Source of the DNA: Candidatus Cloacimonadota bacterium
Lineage (GTDB): Bacteria; Cloacimonadota; Cloacimonadia; JGIOTU-2
Direction: 5' to 3'
Length of the DNA stretch: 48,651 nt
NCBI GenBank assembly: GCA_023129415.1
Contig: JAGMCF010000059.1
Span: forward strand, 1-48,651
Below the pieces are notes generated by a model. That model was given only the letters and a program-made list of their open reading frames with translations, ran no database searches and was not told the origin of the DNA. Shown piece after piece: positions 18,001-26,826 of this stretch; the stretch's first letter is position 1; each line of letters opens with the position of its first letter. The translations under genes were made by a program, and so were the position numbers.

Positions 18001-18924
18001 TGCTCCAGTACCATCGGTTGTAAGAAGAACTCGCATAAAATTATGTTTATATACTTTACAACCAGAAAGATCAAGCACAATATTTTCCGTAGCACCTCCT
18101 GGAATCACATGGTCTATATAATGTGTTAATATTAAATTTTCAGGAATTATCTCTTCTCCATAAATTTCTATCCTCATATAATGGTCTTGGTAAATTGAGC
18201 TAAGAGGAATTTGTGTAGAATCAGTAAATTCTATAAAAGCCCAGCCTGAATCTATAACAACATATTCAATATTGTCATTTTCAAAAACTGTAAAATTAGT
18301 ATCTATAGGTGGAAAACTATAAATAGGTGGTATTGGTTGATTATGTATCTCACCAACTCCTGGAACTGCAGACCTTGCAAATTCTAACACGCCAACGCTA
18401 GCATAAGATTCACCAGTTTCTTCAACCTCAATTCTTTCCAGTTGGTTTGAGAACGCACTACTTTGTTCCATTATTTTCAAGCTATCGCCAACATCTACAG
18501 AGAAGGCATCCTCCCGAGAACCGACTTCAAGTTTATCACCAATTTCAGTTGAGAAAGAATCCGACCTGCCATCTAATTTCAGACTATCACCAACATCTAC
18601 AGAAAAGGTTTCGTGATGGTCTTCCAGTTTCAATTCATCTCCGATCTCCTCTTCAAAGGTCTTTTCCTGCCCATCAACTTTAAGTTCATCTTCCACTCTC
18701 GTAGTATCTAGATCCTGGGTTATAGAAAATTCCATAGTGTCGTTAACCACAGCTATGATATAATCTTCAGTTGAATCTGCAATATCTTTCATATAGTATG
18801 TTTCATTAATAAGGGGCACTGCAAGCTCAACATCCCACTCAGGTGCTTCAAATTTCTTTACCGTGCAAGAAGACAAAATTAAAAACACAATAAAGAATAT
18901 TAAAATACTAATATATTCTTTCAT
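15094..18924 (-). CDS. large repeat-rich surface lipoprotein
   Basis: 1276 residues from ATG 18924, placed by AAAGGAG five bases before it; an earlier in-frame ATG at 18939 overlaps that binding site. Lipoprotein signal ending LSSC. EWDVELAVPLINETYYM follows, a stretch I associate with large lipoproteins of Cloacimonas-like bacteria. Then come five tandem 17-residue repeats (DSLKLDG type) and about five larger units of roughly 120 residues, each marked by FDEVTG or FEEVSG followed by an ETGE segment. Very acidic and rich in Thr/Ser/Asp, with almost no Cys after the lipobox. Exposed adhesive or structural role is likely; no enzyme motif seen. Sandwiched between the heparinase-like and barrel genes. 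Confidence 0.8.
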   Translation of the reverse strand: MKEYISILIFFIVFLILSSCTVKKFEAPEWDVELAVPLINETYYMKDIADSTEDYIIAVVNDTMEFSITQDLDTTRVEDELKVDGQEKTFEEEIGDELKLEDHHETFSVDVGDSLKLDGRSDSFSTEIGDKLEVGSREDAFSVDVGDSLKIMEQSSAFSNQLERIEVEETGESYASVGVLEFARSAVPGVGEIHNQPIPPIYSFPPIDTNFTVFENDNIEYVVIDSGWAFIEFTDSTQIPLSSIYQDHYMRIEIYGEEIIPENLILTHYIDHVIPGGATENIVLDLSGCKVYKHNFMRVLLTTDGTGATPIDVLEEHKFIVMLSVSEMTVSEAFAKLPAEHIIHNDAISIEDNDVQVIYAKIDSCLGKVLIDNYLPIDARATLDFVELLDDAGSPLHIEFDIYQSPPTNNYSLDLSDCEITSDSQNILDSLHFTYKIDTYPTENFVNINTTQYVDCRVEFGTMWFEEVSGYVNQAFSKDDDLSIADDTGEIILEDALIRAGNLSIELSGLDFTPEISIQFDEIRLPPDYIHPVVITNDDFGGYDFSDHKFVLAPDQLVHYHINVQMPGQSELITVDNTDKVNAVINLDQFIFEQVTGTLENKSFSDNEAISIVDETGELSLQYAKIKSADNSYIFFHNDFPFDMSGTVTFQELKAPAPPGGPFTFDFSIPANQTYQEDLDLVNCTIESGKSIDSLHYSFNVTLSGTGSINYTDSVYAEFNLGEMYFDEVSGYINKNFTKEGSISAEDSTITLMEATIRSGKLHVTLSGIALVPPDTVKITIYDILTPESFPVEILITDNFHNFEYDFANHIIVPVPDSLTLNYFADVKIHQDLTISSTDVVTADIELQDLIFDEVTGEFESFTFEGTDASEVDETGEFDLFYAEIDSCDVQITIEALKDFPLEADVNIKFDEIFKDNGDTLKLTIHCPGDTLLSFARYTIGDDSTSTTEIDSLYYSYDVVTLATGVTTTIKYEDKVKATITLGDMAFNTVVGAINNKRIDLDNIEKDFDIGDMPDSLEDVLQFQNAEMVMTINNGINLGCTINARITGTNRKTGESSMILIDQEYLVPNDVTTIYKNVSDFLNILPDSIYADSMYVIMNGQGTICKTDSVFGSYTIRTPFEFIIENHNIKMDSLEHIEIDKDARDKIENNLNKAHVCLTAENKFPFGAIARLCFAADSTQVWENPELVIDSLTFEPATIDTVHHVSGDKTVSHLIIDLSDAQGDFSVFTHEDIYLGIEFGIIGTNGQVVTIRGSDNMKIYGSIKVGVHIDESLWEE
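18436..18690 (-). repeat. five tandem 51-bp (17-residue) coding repeats
   Basis: Inside the lipoprotein gene. Each unit opens D(E/S/K)L(K/E) and closes F(S)x(D/E)(V/I)G, e.g. DSLKLDGRSDSFSTEIG. The repeats are in phase without gaps and have drifted, with the last unit most diverged. Confidence 0.85.
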
Positions 18925-18939
18925 TGCTACTCCTTTCAT

Positions 18940-21561
18940 CTACCTTATTAGATTTATTTTTTTCGTAGTAAATTTGCTATTATTGATGCATATCCGATAA
19001 AAATAAGTTCCACTTGTAACCCTATTATTATTCCAATCAACACCATCCCAGTTTTCTGTATAATCTCCAACTTGTAAGTAACTATCTATAACAGTAATTA
19101 TTTTCTGTCCTTTAAGATTGAAAACCTCTATTGATATTTGTTGAGGTTTTTTGATTGTAAACGAAATTGTATTAACTTCTTTAAATGGATTTGGATAGAT
19201 ATTAAGGTTATCCAAGATGTCAATTTCTATGGGTTCTTCATCCACATCGTAAGTAAAAGACCATTCAACATCAATATGGAAATTAGTATCATCCGGGAAT
19301 AATATTGTTGTTATTCCATTAGAAAAACTATATGTTCCACCAATTACATTTGTAGGCTCATTTCCTGTATAAAATTCAACTTCACATCCATTACTAACAT
19401 AGCCATCAGCATAATCTGAAAAAATATTTAAAGCAAGATTTGTTATCTCTGAACAATTCACAATCGTAGTATCATCATAAGATAAACTCTGACCTTCTTT
19501 TATAAAAATATTTTTTGGTATGTCATCATCGAGTCGCGAGATAACTAATATATGACAATCGGAGGAAACATTTATACCGAAGAATTCTGCTGATACTGTA
19601 TTATTATTATTTTTTACTAAAGTGATTGTCTTCTCATTATCCATTGATATTGTACCACCAACACATGTTCCCATGTCAATAGGATTGTATGTAATATCTC
19701 TTGAAGATTGCGAAGGTATAAGAAATGATGAGAATAAAACATCTTCACCTGAAACTCCTGCTTTTGTTACTGTATGCATAAACAATGAATCATAAATACC
19801 ACCATCATGATAATCATCATAATTTGATAATGTTATGTCTTCTGTAGAATTAATAAAAAAGTTTAAATCTACATCATTGACCGAATAAACTGAACCATAT
19901 GTTGTTTGAAAGAAACCATTACCAGTTGTTCCACCACCATTCCCATGTAAAAGCCAATCATAAGTATGACTTTCTGAACCATCAACAAAATCAGAAATCA
20001 CAAAATAGGAATCATCTATAAATGAGACACATCTTTTAAAATCAGTATTTTGATAATTGGTGGAAACCTCGGAATAATCAAATTTATCTGTATCAAAGAA
20101 GTTTTCAATAAATGCATCTGCACCTTCTGAAGTGGATGCCCCGGCTGCAGGTGGTCCATTGCCATCAACAAGAATCAAACTGTGGTTTTCTGCAAAACGA
20201 ACACTATCACGTTTATCCCAACTAATATAACCACAATCCATTGCCAGAAGTTCACCATAAGCAGAAATGATAAAACTTGTGTTATCAGGATGTTCGTGAG
20301 TACGACCACCCAATCTTGCTTGCCCGTTCTCACCTAAAAGGCACATATAAACTGCATCTTGGTCCCAACTGCTACGAAAGACTGCTTGACCTGAAGTTGG
20401 TAAAAATTGTGTAAGAGAAAAATCAGGTGCTGTGGTTCCTGTATAATAATTATCATAAGCACAAATCATTTCAACATCCATATTTCCGGATGAGGCACTT
20501 GAATAATATGGACTTGCAGAAACAATATAATCCCATGCATAAAGATCATTATCCCAATATGCTGCAAAATAGCCGTTGTAAAAATATGGATCAAGGAAAC
20601 TATCATCAAAATTAGGACGGGCTCCATTTGGCATTCTAATTTTTATTCCCCATTCTGCATTTTTCTCAAACTGTAGGTCTAAAAGCAAAGGTGGTAAAGG
20701 TGTTCCATCATAATCTTCTGTTTGACCATCAACAAAATTACAATGAGAAATCGTAAAGGGAATATAATTTGAAGCACTAAATCTCTGGTAATGAGCACCT
20801 TCTGCCCAACCACCATCTTCATCTACTAAATAGTCATGAAATTGGTCATGTAATTTATTCATACTATAGTTTATCCAGGTTTGTGGTTGTTCCCAATCAT
20901 TTCCGCTCGTTTCAGTATTCAAAACTATTGCTGCCATACCCATTGCAGAGGCAAATTTTACACCATAGTTGATCTCTTCTCCAAACCCGTTCTCCCACAT
21001 AAGTCTTAACATAGCCCAGGGATTTGGGTCTGCAATTAAATCATAGTAAAGTGATGATGCCACACCTTTTATTTGATTACGAACTGCAGTCTCATCTACT
21101 CCAAAATCATAAGCATTACCTTTTAAAAAATCATATGCAAGACATATCATTGATATTATCTCAGAATCCCAGAGAATATTTTTATACTTTTGTATCCAGT
21201 CACCAGAAGCCGCATACTCTCTTTGTGCAACTAATAGATACTCCTTTGCTTTATCAGCATAGGTAATGTTATCTTCCATCAAGTAACGAAATGCAGCACA
21301 TCTACAAACTTTTGCTTTATCCCTTTCCATACTACAAGAATAATAAGGAATATCAGATGATGTAACAACCTTGGTATAAATCGTATCATAAGGCTCAATA
21401 GTAATTCTGTCGCGAACAACATCAATTGCTGCGTCGCTAGAATCAATTAAGGTCCTTGGCCAATAAGTTTTTTCCGGATGCCATGCTCCTGTTTGTGCCA
21501 ATAATGAAGTGGTTAAAATGAGTGAAAATAATATTAGACAAACAAATCTTAATCGTTTCAT
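18940..21561 (-). CDS. secreted heparinase II/III-like protein with C-terminal sorting domain
   Basis: 873 residues from ATG 21561, placed by GGAGG before it. Signal peptide ending LLAQ. The N-terminal alpha-barrel half has DEDGGWAEGAHYQRFS (Tyr/His region). The beta-sandwich half has GGRTHEHPDNTSFIISAYGE and LLAMDCGY, matching heparinase II/III family polysaccharide lyases that act on acidic glycans. The last 85 residues (LNIYPNPFKEVNTISF, ISIEVFNLKGQKI, VTSGTYFYRI) are a type IX secretion/FlgD-like sorting domain, so the protein is probably exported to the surface. The next gene starts immediately after the stop. Substrate unknown. Confidence 0.88.
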   Translation of the reverse strand: MKRLRFVCLILFSLILTTSLLAQTGAWHPEKTYWPRTLIDSSDAAIDVVRDRITIEPYDTIYTKVVTSSDIPYYSCSMERDKAKVCRCAAFRYLMEDNITYADKAKEYLLVAQREYAASGDWIQKYKNILWDSEIISMICLAYDFLKGNAYDFGVDETAVRNQIKGVASSLYYDLIADPNPWAMLRLMWENGFGEEINYGVKFASAMGMAAIVLNTETSGNDWEQPQTWINYSMNKLHDQFHDYLVDEDGGWAEGAHYQRFSASNYIPFTISHCNFVDGQTEDYDGTPLPPLLLDLQFEKNAEWGIKIRMPNGARPNFDDSFLDPYFYNGYFAAYWDNDLYAWDYIVSASPYYSSASSGNMDVEMICAYDNYYTGTTAPDFSLTQFLPTSGQAVFRSSWDQDAVYMCLLGENGQARLGGRTHEHPDNTSFIISAYGELLAMDCGYISWDKRDSVRFAENHSLILVDGNGPPAAGASTSEGADAFIENFFDTDKFDYSEVSTNYQNTDFKRCVSFIDDSYFVISDFVDGSESHTYDWLLHGNGGGTTGNGFFQTTYGSVYSVNDVDLNFFINSTEDITLSNYDDYHDGGIYDSLFMHTVTKAGVSGEDVLFSSFLIPSQSSRDITYNPIDMGTCVGGTISMDNEKTITLVKNNNNTVSAEFFGINVSSDCHILVISRLDDDIPKNIFIKEGQSLSYDDTTIVNCSEITNLALNIFSDYADGYVSNGCEVEFYTGNEPTNVIGGTYSFSNGITTILFPDDTNFHIDVEWSFTYDVDEEPIEIDILDNLNIYPNPFKEVNTISFTIKKPQQISIEVFNLKGQKIITVIDSYLQVGDYTENWDGVDWNNNRVTSGTYFYRICINNSKFTTKKINLIR

Positions 21562-21654
21562 GTTTACCTCCATATTTTTGTTAATATCTTATAGTACAAT
21601 AATATTATCATAACAACTTAATTTATGACTTATATAAATATTCTGTCAATATTT

Positions 21655-22275
21655 TCATATATGCTTTAATGAAATTTTTGAAATGGGTGAAAAAGTTTTT
21701 CTATGAATTGATGTTATTCCATACTTTTTTATTGCTTCTATATGCTTTTTTGTTGGATATCCTTTATTATGAAGAAAATCAAATTGGGGATATTTTTTAT
21801 GATATTTAATCATCAAATTATCTCTTGTAACTTTTGCAAGAATCGAAGCGGCTGCAATGCAATAGTATTTTTGATCACCTTTTATAATTGGTTCACCTTC
21901 AATGTCTAATTTTTTATTTTCATATTTTGTCGGAAGAAATGGACCGTCTACTAAATAATAATCTGCTGAATTTTCTAATTTTCGGATAACTTTTCTCATA
22001 GCTAAAAATGTTGCTCTGAGAATATTTATTTTATCAATTCTTTTTGAGTTCACTTGTGCAATCGCATAATTTTCAGCGGCTTGAATAATTTTTTTGTATA
22101 ATTTTTCTCTTTTTCTTTGGGATAATTTTTTGGAATCATCTATTCCAAAAATATTACAATTTTGGGGCAGAATTACGGCAGCAGAAACAACTGGTCCGGC
22201 AATTGGTCCTCTTCCGGCTTCATCAATGCCAATAATTCTTTTGTAATTTTTAAATATTTTATATTCTGAAATCAT
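21655..22275 (-). CDS. rnhB: ribonuclease HII
   Basis: 206 residues. Removes ribonucleotides from DNA:RNA hybrids. Motif IGIDEAGRGPIAGPVVSAAV holds the first acidic residues; FGIDDSKKLSQRKRE and YLVDGPF follow; AAASILAKVTRDNLM carries the last. The start codon lies inside the left arm of the inverted repeat at 22269-22419, and no Shine-Dalgarno sequence precedes it, so translation may depend on pdxA upstream or a weak start. Confidence 0.96.
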   Translation of the reverse strand: MISEYKIFKNYKRIIGIDEAGRGPIAGPVVSAAVILPQNCNIFGIDDSKKLSQRKREKLYKKIIQAAENYAIAQVNSKRIDKINILRATFLAMRKVIRKLENSADYYLVDGPFLPTKYENKKLDIEGEPIIKGDQKYYCIAAASILAKVTRDNLMIKYHKKYPQFDFLHNKGYPTKKHIEAIKKYGITSIHRKTFSPISKISLKHI

Positions 22276-22419
22276 TTAGGGGGTGGAATAGAATTTGCCC
22301 TGTTAGCCTTGTTAGAGGAAATTACTCTAACAGGGTTAGATAGTAAATCCCATAGATTGACATCCATCGAGACATTTTTATTTTGCATAGTTTGTTTTAT
22401 TCCACCCCCTAAATGATTT
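22269..22419. repeat. 151-bp element with 22-bp perfect terminal inverted repeats
   Basis: Arms 22269-22290 and 22398-22419 (core CATTTAGGGGGTGGAATA and its complement) match over 22 bases. The middle holds a second stem, CCCTGTTAG...CTAACAGGG. The arms run into the last codons of pdxA and the first codons of rnhB. It looks like a small non-autonomous element or processed RNA structure. Confidence 0.75.
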
Positions 22420-23356
22420 TTTCGGCAAGCTTCAGTGCTGCAAGCATACTCTTCTCAGAAGCAATATTTTTACCTGCAATATCAAAAGCTGTTCCATGAT
22501 CAACAGAAGTTCGTATATACGGAAGACCAAATGTGACATTCACTCCAGAACCAAAAGACAACATCTTGAATGGAATCAAACCCTGATCATGATATGCAGA
22601 AATTATAATATCGTATCTCTGATAATTGCCTGCAAAAAATGTATCAGCAGGAAATGGTCCATCAATAAAAATACCTTCTTCATTTAATTGTTTAATGACA
22701 GAAATAAAAATTTTCTGCTCTTCATCACCAAAACTACCTTGTTCACCGCTATGTGGGTTGAGTCCAAGTAAAGCCAATTTTGGTTTCTTGATATGAAAAA
22801 ACTTTTTTAATGAGTTGTTTATTAATCTTATCTGATTTATAATTTTATTCTTTTCTAAATTTTTAGAAACATCCTTTAAAGCCAAATGGGTTGTAAGAAG
22901 AGCAACATTTATCTTTTCACTAAAAAATGACATTACAAAAATTTCTGTTGAGGACTGGTTTGCAAAGAATTCAGTATGACCAATAAAATCAGGATATGTT
23001 AATTGTATATAATGTTTACTTAATGGACCTGTTACAATAACATTAATATCTTTTTTAAAAGCATCTTCTCCTGCTTTTTTTATTGCATTGTAAGCAGATA
23101 ATCCACTTAATTTGGATGGCTTTCCTGGATTAAACTCATAATCTTGAAATGTTGGAATCCAGAATAAATTACTCCCCGGAAAGTTTTGAATTTCACTAAT
23201 ATCACAAATTTTAATCAAATTATCAATTTTTGAACTAATTGGAAATCTACCATAAACTATTATTGTATTTGTCCCTGAGTAAGAATTGATAACCTTTAAT
23301 GTAATTTCTGGTCCAATGCCTGTTGGGTCTCCGATTGTTATACCGATTTTTCGCAT
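22409..23356 (-). CDS. pdxA: 4-hydroxythreonine-4-phosphate dehydrogenase
   Basis: 315 residues, vitamin B6 synthesis: NAD-dependent oxidation of 4-phosphohydroxy-L-threonine. Motifs: ITIGDPTGIGPEI at the start, IVTGPLSKHYI, the metal-binding His in GHTEFFA, LGLNPHSGEQGSFGDEE, SAYHDQGLIPFKML and a closing TSVDHGTAFDIAG. Family length. Its final codons and TAG lie in the right arm of the inverted repeat element. The 5' side has the identical CACGAA repeat also found before murJ, giving AAGGGATTTACTT before the ATG. Confidence 0.96.
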   Translation of the reverse strand: MRKIGITIGDPTGIGPEITLKVINSYSGTNTIIVYGRFPISSKIDNLIKICDISEIQNFPGSNLFWIPTFQDYEFNPGKPSKLSGLSAYNAIKKAGEDAFKKDINVIVTGPLSKHYIQLTYPDFIGHTEFFANQSSTEIFVMSFFSEKINVALLTTHLALKDVSKNLEKNKIINQIRLINNSLKKFFHIKKPKLALLGLNPHSGEQGSFGDEEQKIFISVIKQLNEEGIFIDGPFPADTFFAGNYQRYDIIISAYHDQGLIPFKMLSFGSGVNVTFGLPYIRTSVDHGTAFDIAGKNIASEKSMLAALKLAEKII

Positions 23357-23367
23357 AAGTAAATCCC

Positions 23368-23412
23368 TTTTTTGCCACGAACCACACGAACTAACACGAA
23401 CAATATTTTATT
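23368..23412. repeat. 45-bp CACGAA repeat, copy 2 (5' of pdxA)
   Basis: Identical over 45 bases to 12351-12395, same orientation relative to the downstream gene, and directly before its ribosome binding region. Confidence 0.9.
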
Positions 23413-23539
23413 TATAAAATTAAATCTATTTAAAATATTAGTAATTTTCGGTGTAATTGACAAAATCCTTTGGTCACCGACCTGTTTTTGGAGTATGTAG
23501 GTTTTATCTAAAAAAATCTTTCACCATAAAGGTTCATCC

Positions 23540-23689
23540 TTCGCAGTAGCAGTTCTACTGCTACGGCGAATGGACACGAATCTCTATAAGTTGGAATACC
23601 GATTCAAACTGGTAGACACAAATATAAATATAAAAATTTCTCTGTGTCCTCTGTGTCCCTGCCTGCCAAAGCCTTGTGTGGCGGGCAGG
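23540..23689. repeat. two hairpin repeats between pdxA and tRNA-Phe
   Basis: GTAGCAGT-TCT-ACTGCTAC (23546-23564, extended with one mismatch to 23540-23570) has a TCT triloop like the array at 35488. A second stem, CCTGCCTGCC (23658-23667) with GGCGGGCAGG (23680-23689), follows a CTCTGTGTC tandem stretch. The rest of 23413-23711 shows no gene. Confidence 0.6.
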
Positions 23690-23711
23690 TCTGCGGTGAA
23701 AATCAAAAAAA

Positions 23712-23787
23712 TGGTGCCGGGACGCGGAATTGAACCACGGACACAAGGCTTTTCGGGCCCCTGCTCTACCTGCTGAGCTATCCCGGC
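23712..23787 (-). tRNA. tRNA-Phe (GAA), with C at position 33
   Basis: The cloverleaf folds fully: acceptor GCCGGGA/TCCCGGC, D stem GCTC/GAGC, anticodon stem GGGGC/GCCTT (two G-U pairs), T stem CGTGG/CCGCG with loop TTCAATT, discriminator A and an encoded CCA. The anticodon loop is CCGAAAA, anticodon GAA. Position 33 is C instead of the near-universal U. Confidence 0.88.
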
Positions 23788-23874
23788 ATTTTGAAAAAGT
23801 GAAAATTTATCAGATGCTTTTTTGTTTGACTATTATCATCACTGTCAAGTTTTGCGATTTGAAAAGATTTAATA

Positions 23875-26784
23875 TTAATTTTCAAAAATCTTTACCTGCT
23901 TCTCAAGCTTATAATCTTCAAACCATTCATTAAATTTAGCATTAATATATTCTTCACGATATTGTTCCTTTATCAAAATAAAATCCTTGCGGGTTACAAT
24001 TTTTTTGTCTTTAATAAAATAGAAGCCAAATCCTTTATCACTAAATCTAATAGGATGACTATATGTTCCAATATCATGAGAAAATGCATCTCGCAAAATA
24101 ATTGAGCTGTTTTTTAGATTGTTAACTTTATCAAAATATGTCAGCCAATCTGTTTCTTTTATACCACCAAATACAGATAACAAAATTTTATCTTCATTAT
24201 CCAGGGATCTGCCTTTGGCATGATTTTTCACAATTTGAGCCAAATAATCTGTAAAAATTTTACATTCTTCATATTTTACAATTTGAGAAAATTCTTCTCT
24301 TGCAAGAGCATAGGACTCATATCCAGTTATTTTTTTCCCTACTATTTTATTATCCAAAAATAGAATTGCATAACCATTTTTTACCTTAAAAATTTTCTCT
24401 ACCTTTCTACCTATTCTGGTATTTCTCAACAAACCAAAATCACTTTGCCTTATACATAAGAAACTATCAATAAGTATTGAATCATTTTTAATAACAAAAT
24501 AATCAGATAGATGTAATTGAATCTCATATTTTTGTAATAAAGAGTCATTCACAGAATTGATTGAATCAAAGATAGTTGTAATATTATTGAAATTTATACT
24601 ATCAGCTCTTTGAAATTTAATTTCTGATAAAATATTAGAATTTATTTCCATAAAATCAGTTACTCTTGTTTCCAATTTTTCAATAAGTTTTATAATAAAA
24701 CAACCTTCATTTGTATAAATTGGAGAACTTATTCCGCCAAGTTTTAATGTATCAATTACTTTGCGAATTTCTTTATCCAATTGATCATAATTCAGAAAAT
24801 TATCCTGCTGGTTGGTCATTTTGTGATTATTATAATAAATCTCGGATAATATTGAAAAACTTACTAAATCTAATATTGCTGATTGTATATTATTAATGGT
24901 TTGTTGAATATTCTGGGAATATGGTAAAAATATGGTTTCTAACTTCACTTTTTTAGGAGTAATAATTTTTTCTAAATTATTTTGGAAATATTTGATAGCT
25001 TCTTCTTCTGATACTTCAATATTGGATGTATCATTGGGGAAATAAATGTATGATACTCTAAATTTGTCATCTGTAAAATATTTATCTTTATTAGCATTAT
25101 AATACTTTTGAAAACGGGAATCGCAGAAATTATCCCATTTTTCTTTCATAAGTATTTCTATCACTTGTTTCAATCGTGGTATTTTTGATTTTTTAATACT
25201 TTCTCGTTTGTTGACTCGCCCAATTAAGATATTCTCATACTTTTGAATTTGAAAAATTGAATCAACTTGTGTTGTAAATATTGTATCAGCTAATAAAGAA
25301 AATGGAGATTCATAATAAGGAATATTCTTTATAAATTCAACATTACTTTTTATTTGAGAATTATGTATGGAAAAATTAAAATCATTACATTTGACTTTTT
25401 TACAAATTGAAATAATTAAGGAATCAAACAATATTTTCTCTTTATCTTCAACCAAAATTTCTAAAATGTCTTCCTGAACTTTTTCTAATGGTAGAGTATC
25501 TCTCACAGTAACAAAATCTTCAATATTTTTTTCATAATAACTTGCAACAGAATCTGGGGAGATATTAATATCAAAAATAAGATTTTTTCTGTTAAAGAGA
25601 ATATAACTTATATTTACTTTATAAATGTCCTGATTTTCAATATTCTCTTTATAATAATTTTCAGATTTATTATCAAAATATGTTTTCCTTCCATATTTAA
25701 TATAATCATTCCAGCATTGAGGTGCAGCTTCAGAAAAATCTGCAAAATGGGATTTTTGAATATCTGCAGTTTGAAAAATAAACCAACCATACTCTTGCTC
25801 AATTGGATATGAAAAGAACTTACCCTTTTTCTGTCTAAGTGCAAACTTCACAATGTTTTTACTGTTCTCTAAGAGACCTATTTTATCTCCTTTTTGAAGA
25901 TAGTCAGTTTCAAAAATGTGGTATTTTCTCCTTAAAGTTCTTTCGTTTTCCAAGCCCCACTTTAATTTTGAGATAAGTTTTTCTGCTTGTTCCCTTGCTC
26001 TTTCATGTGCTAAGTCTCTAATATATTCAATATAATTTTCTGAAGTATCCAAATCTATTATCTTGTTTATATTAGTTAAAATAGCAGAATAGAAATCTTT
26101 ATCCTCAATAATAAAGAATTTTATTTTTACCTTTTTTGAAGAGATATAATGCTTCCTATTCTTATTGTAGGACTCCTGTAAATAGGCTGGGGTAGCTGGG
26201 AATACTTCTGGCATAAGCGAATCTGGGACAACTATGTATTTTAGTTTTATTCTTGAGTTTTCCCTAAAATAGAGATCAAAAAGTTGGTTGTCAGTCAATT
26301 GAAATTGTTCCTTTATGATTTGTCTTATTTTCTCATCAAGGACATCATCTCTGATTTTATTAATGATTTGCTGATATGTATCAGGGTGTTGATTTTTAAA
26401 ATCTTGAAATTTTTGGTTATCAAACCTTCCGTCTGATAAAAAAACATCATTATTAGAATAAATTTCTTTAAAAATAGTTTCCAATTCCTGATCACTTACA
26501 ATTATATTATTTTCCTCAGCATAGATTAGATATAAACTTTCGTCTATCAATTGATTTAAGGCAATTCTTTTTAAATCTTTATGAAATGTCTCTTCTAAGA
26601 CGGATAGATATTTTGTTTTATCTTTTAAATAGTCTTTCCATAAAAGTTCATAACGATTCTGCATCTCAAGCCAGGTAATAGGTTCACCATCAACTTCTGC
26701 GACTATATCATTTGCATAAGAAAGCCCAATTGATATAATTTGAAAGATGCAGAAAAGAACAAAAAATATTCTCAAAGTTTTCAT
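23875..26784 (-). CDS. periplasmic peptidyl-prolyl isomerase / SurA-like foldase
   Basis: 969 residues with a signal peptide (LRIFFVLFCIFQIISIGLSYA). It opens with the SurA/PpiD N-terminal chaperone helices (IVAEVDGEPITWLEMQNRY, LNQLIDESLYLIYAEENNI). Parvulin-like stretches follow and are degenerate: KGKFFSYPIEQEYGWFIFQT, then LKLGGISSPIYTNEGCFIIK, with GKFF/GGIS-type turns and IFQT/IIKL strands. About twice the length of E. coli SurA, so probably several parvulin units, some inactive. Likely helps outer-membrane proteins fold. Downstream of guaA, same strand, 118 bases apart with hairpins between. Confidence 0.82.
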   Translation of the reverse strand: MKTLRIFFVLFCIFQIISIGLSYANDIVAEVDGEPITWLEMQNRYELLWKDYLKDKTKYLSVLEETFHKDLKRIALNQLIDESLYLIYAEENNIIVSDQELETIFKEIYSNNDVFLSDGRFDNQKFQDFKNQHPDTYQQIINKIRDDVLDEKIRQIIKEQFQLTDNQLFDLYFRENSRIKLKYIVVPDSLMPEVFPATPAYLQESYNKNRKHYISSKKVKIKFFIIEDKDFYSAILTNINKIIDLDTSENYIEYIRDLAHERAREQAEKLISKLKWGLENERTLRRKYHIFETDYLQKGDKIGLLENSKNIVKFALRQKKGKFFSYPIEQEYGWFIFQTADIQKSHFADFSEAAPQCWNDYIKYGRKTYFDNKSENYYKENIENQDIYKVNISYILFNRKNLIFDINISPDSVASYYEKNIEDFVTVRDTLPLEKVQEDILEILVEDKEKILFDSLIISICKKVKCNDFNFSIHNSQIKSNVEFIKNIPYYESPFSLLADTIFTTQVDSIFQIQKYENILIGRVNKRESIKKSKIPRLKQVIEILMKEKWDNFCDSRFQKYYNANKDKYFTDDKFRVSYIYFPNDTSNIEVSEEEAIKYFQNNLEKIITPKKVKLETIFLPYSQNIQQTINNIQSAILDLVSFSILSEIYYNNHKMTNQQDNFLNYDQLDKEIRKVIDTLKLGGISSPIYTNEGCFIIKLIEKLETRVTDFMEINSNILSEIKFQRADSINFNNITTIFDSINSVNDSLLQKYEIQLHLSDYFVIKNDSILIDSFLCIRQSDFGLLRNTRIGRKVEKIFKVKNGYAILFLDNKIVGKKITGYESYALAREEFSQIVKYEECKIFTDYLAQIVKNHAKGRSLDNEDKILLSVFGGIKETDWLTYFDKVNNLKNSSIILRDAFSHDIGTYSHPIRFSDKGFGFYFIKDKKIVTRKDFILIKEQYREEYINAKFNEWFEDYKLEKQVKIFEN

Positions 26785-26826
26785 ATTTTATGATTGATAA
26801 ATATACAATGTGGTCTGGAATCTATC

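Noticed and set aside
23561-23933. Short open frames around tRNA-Phe on both strands
   Set aside because: They cross the tRNA and repeat DNA and have no family features.
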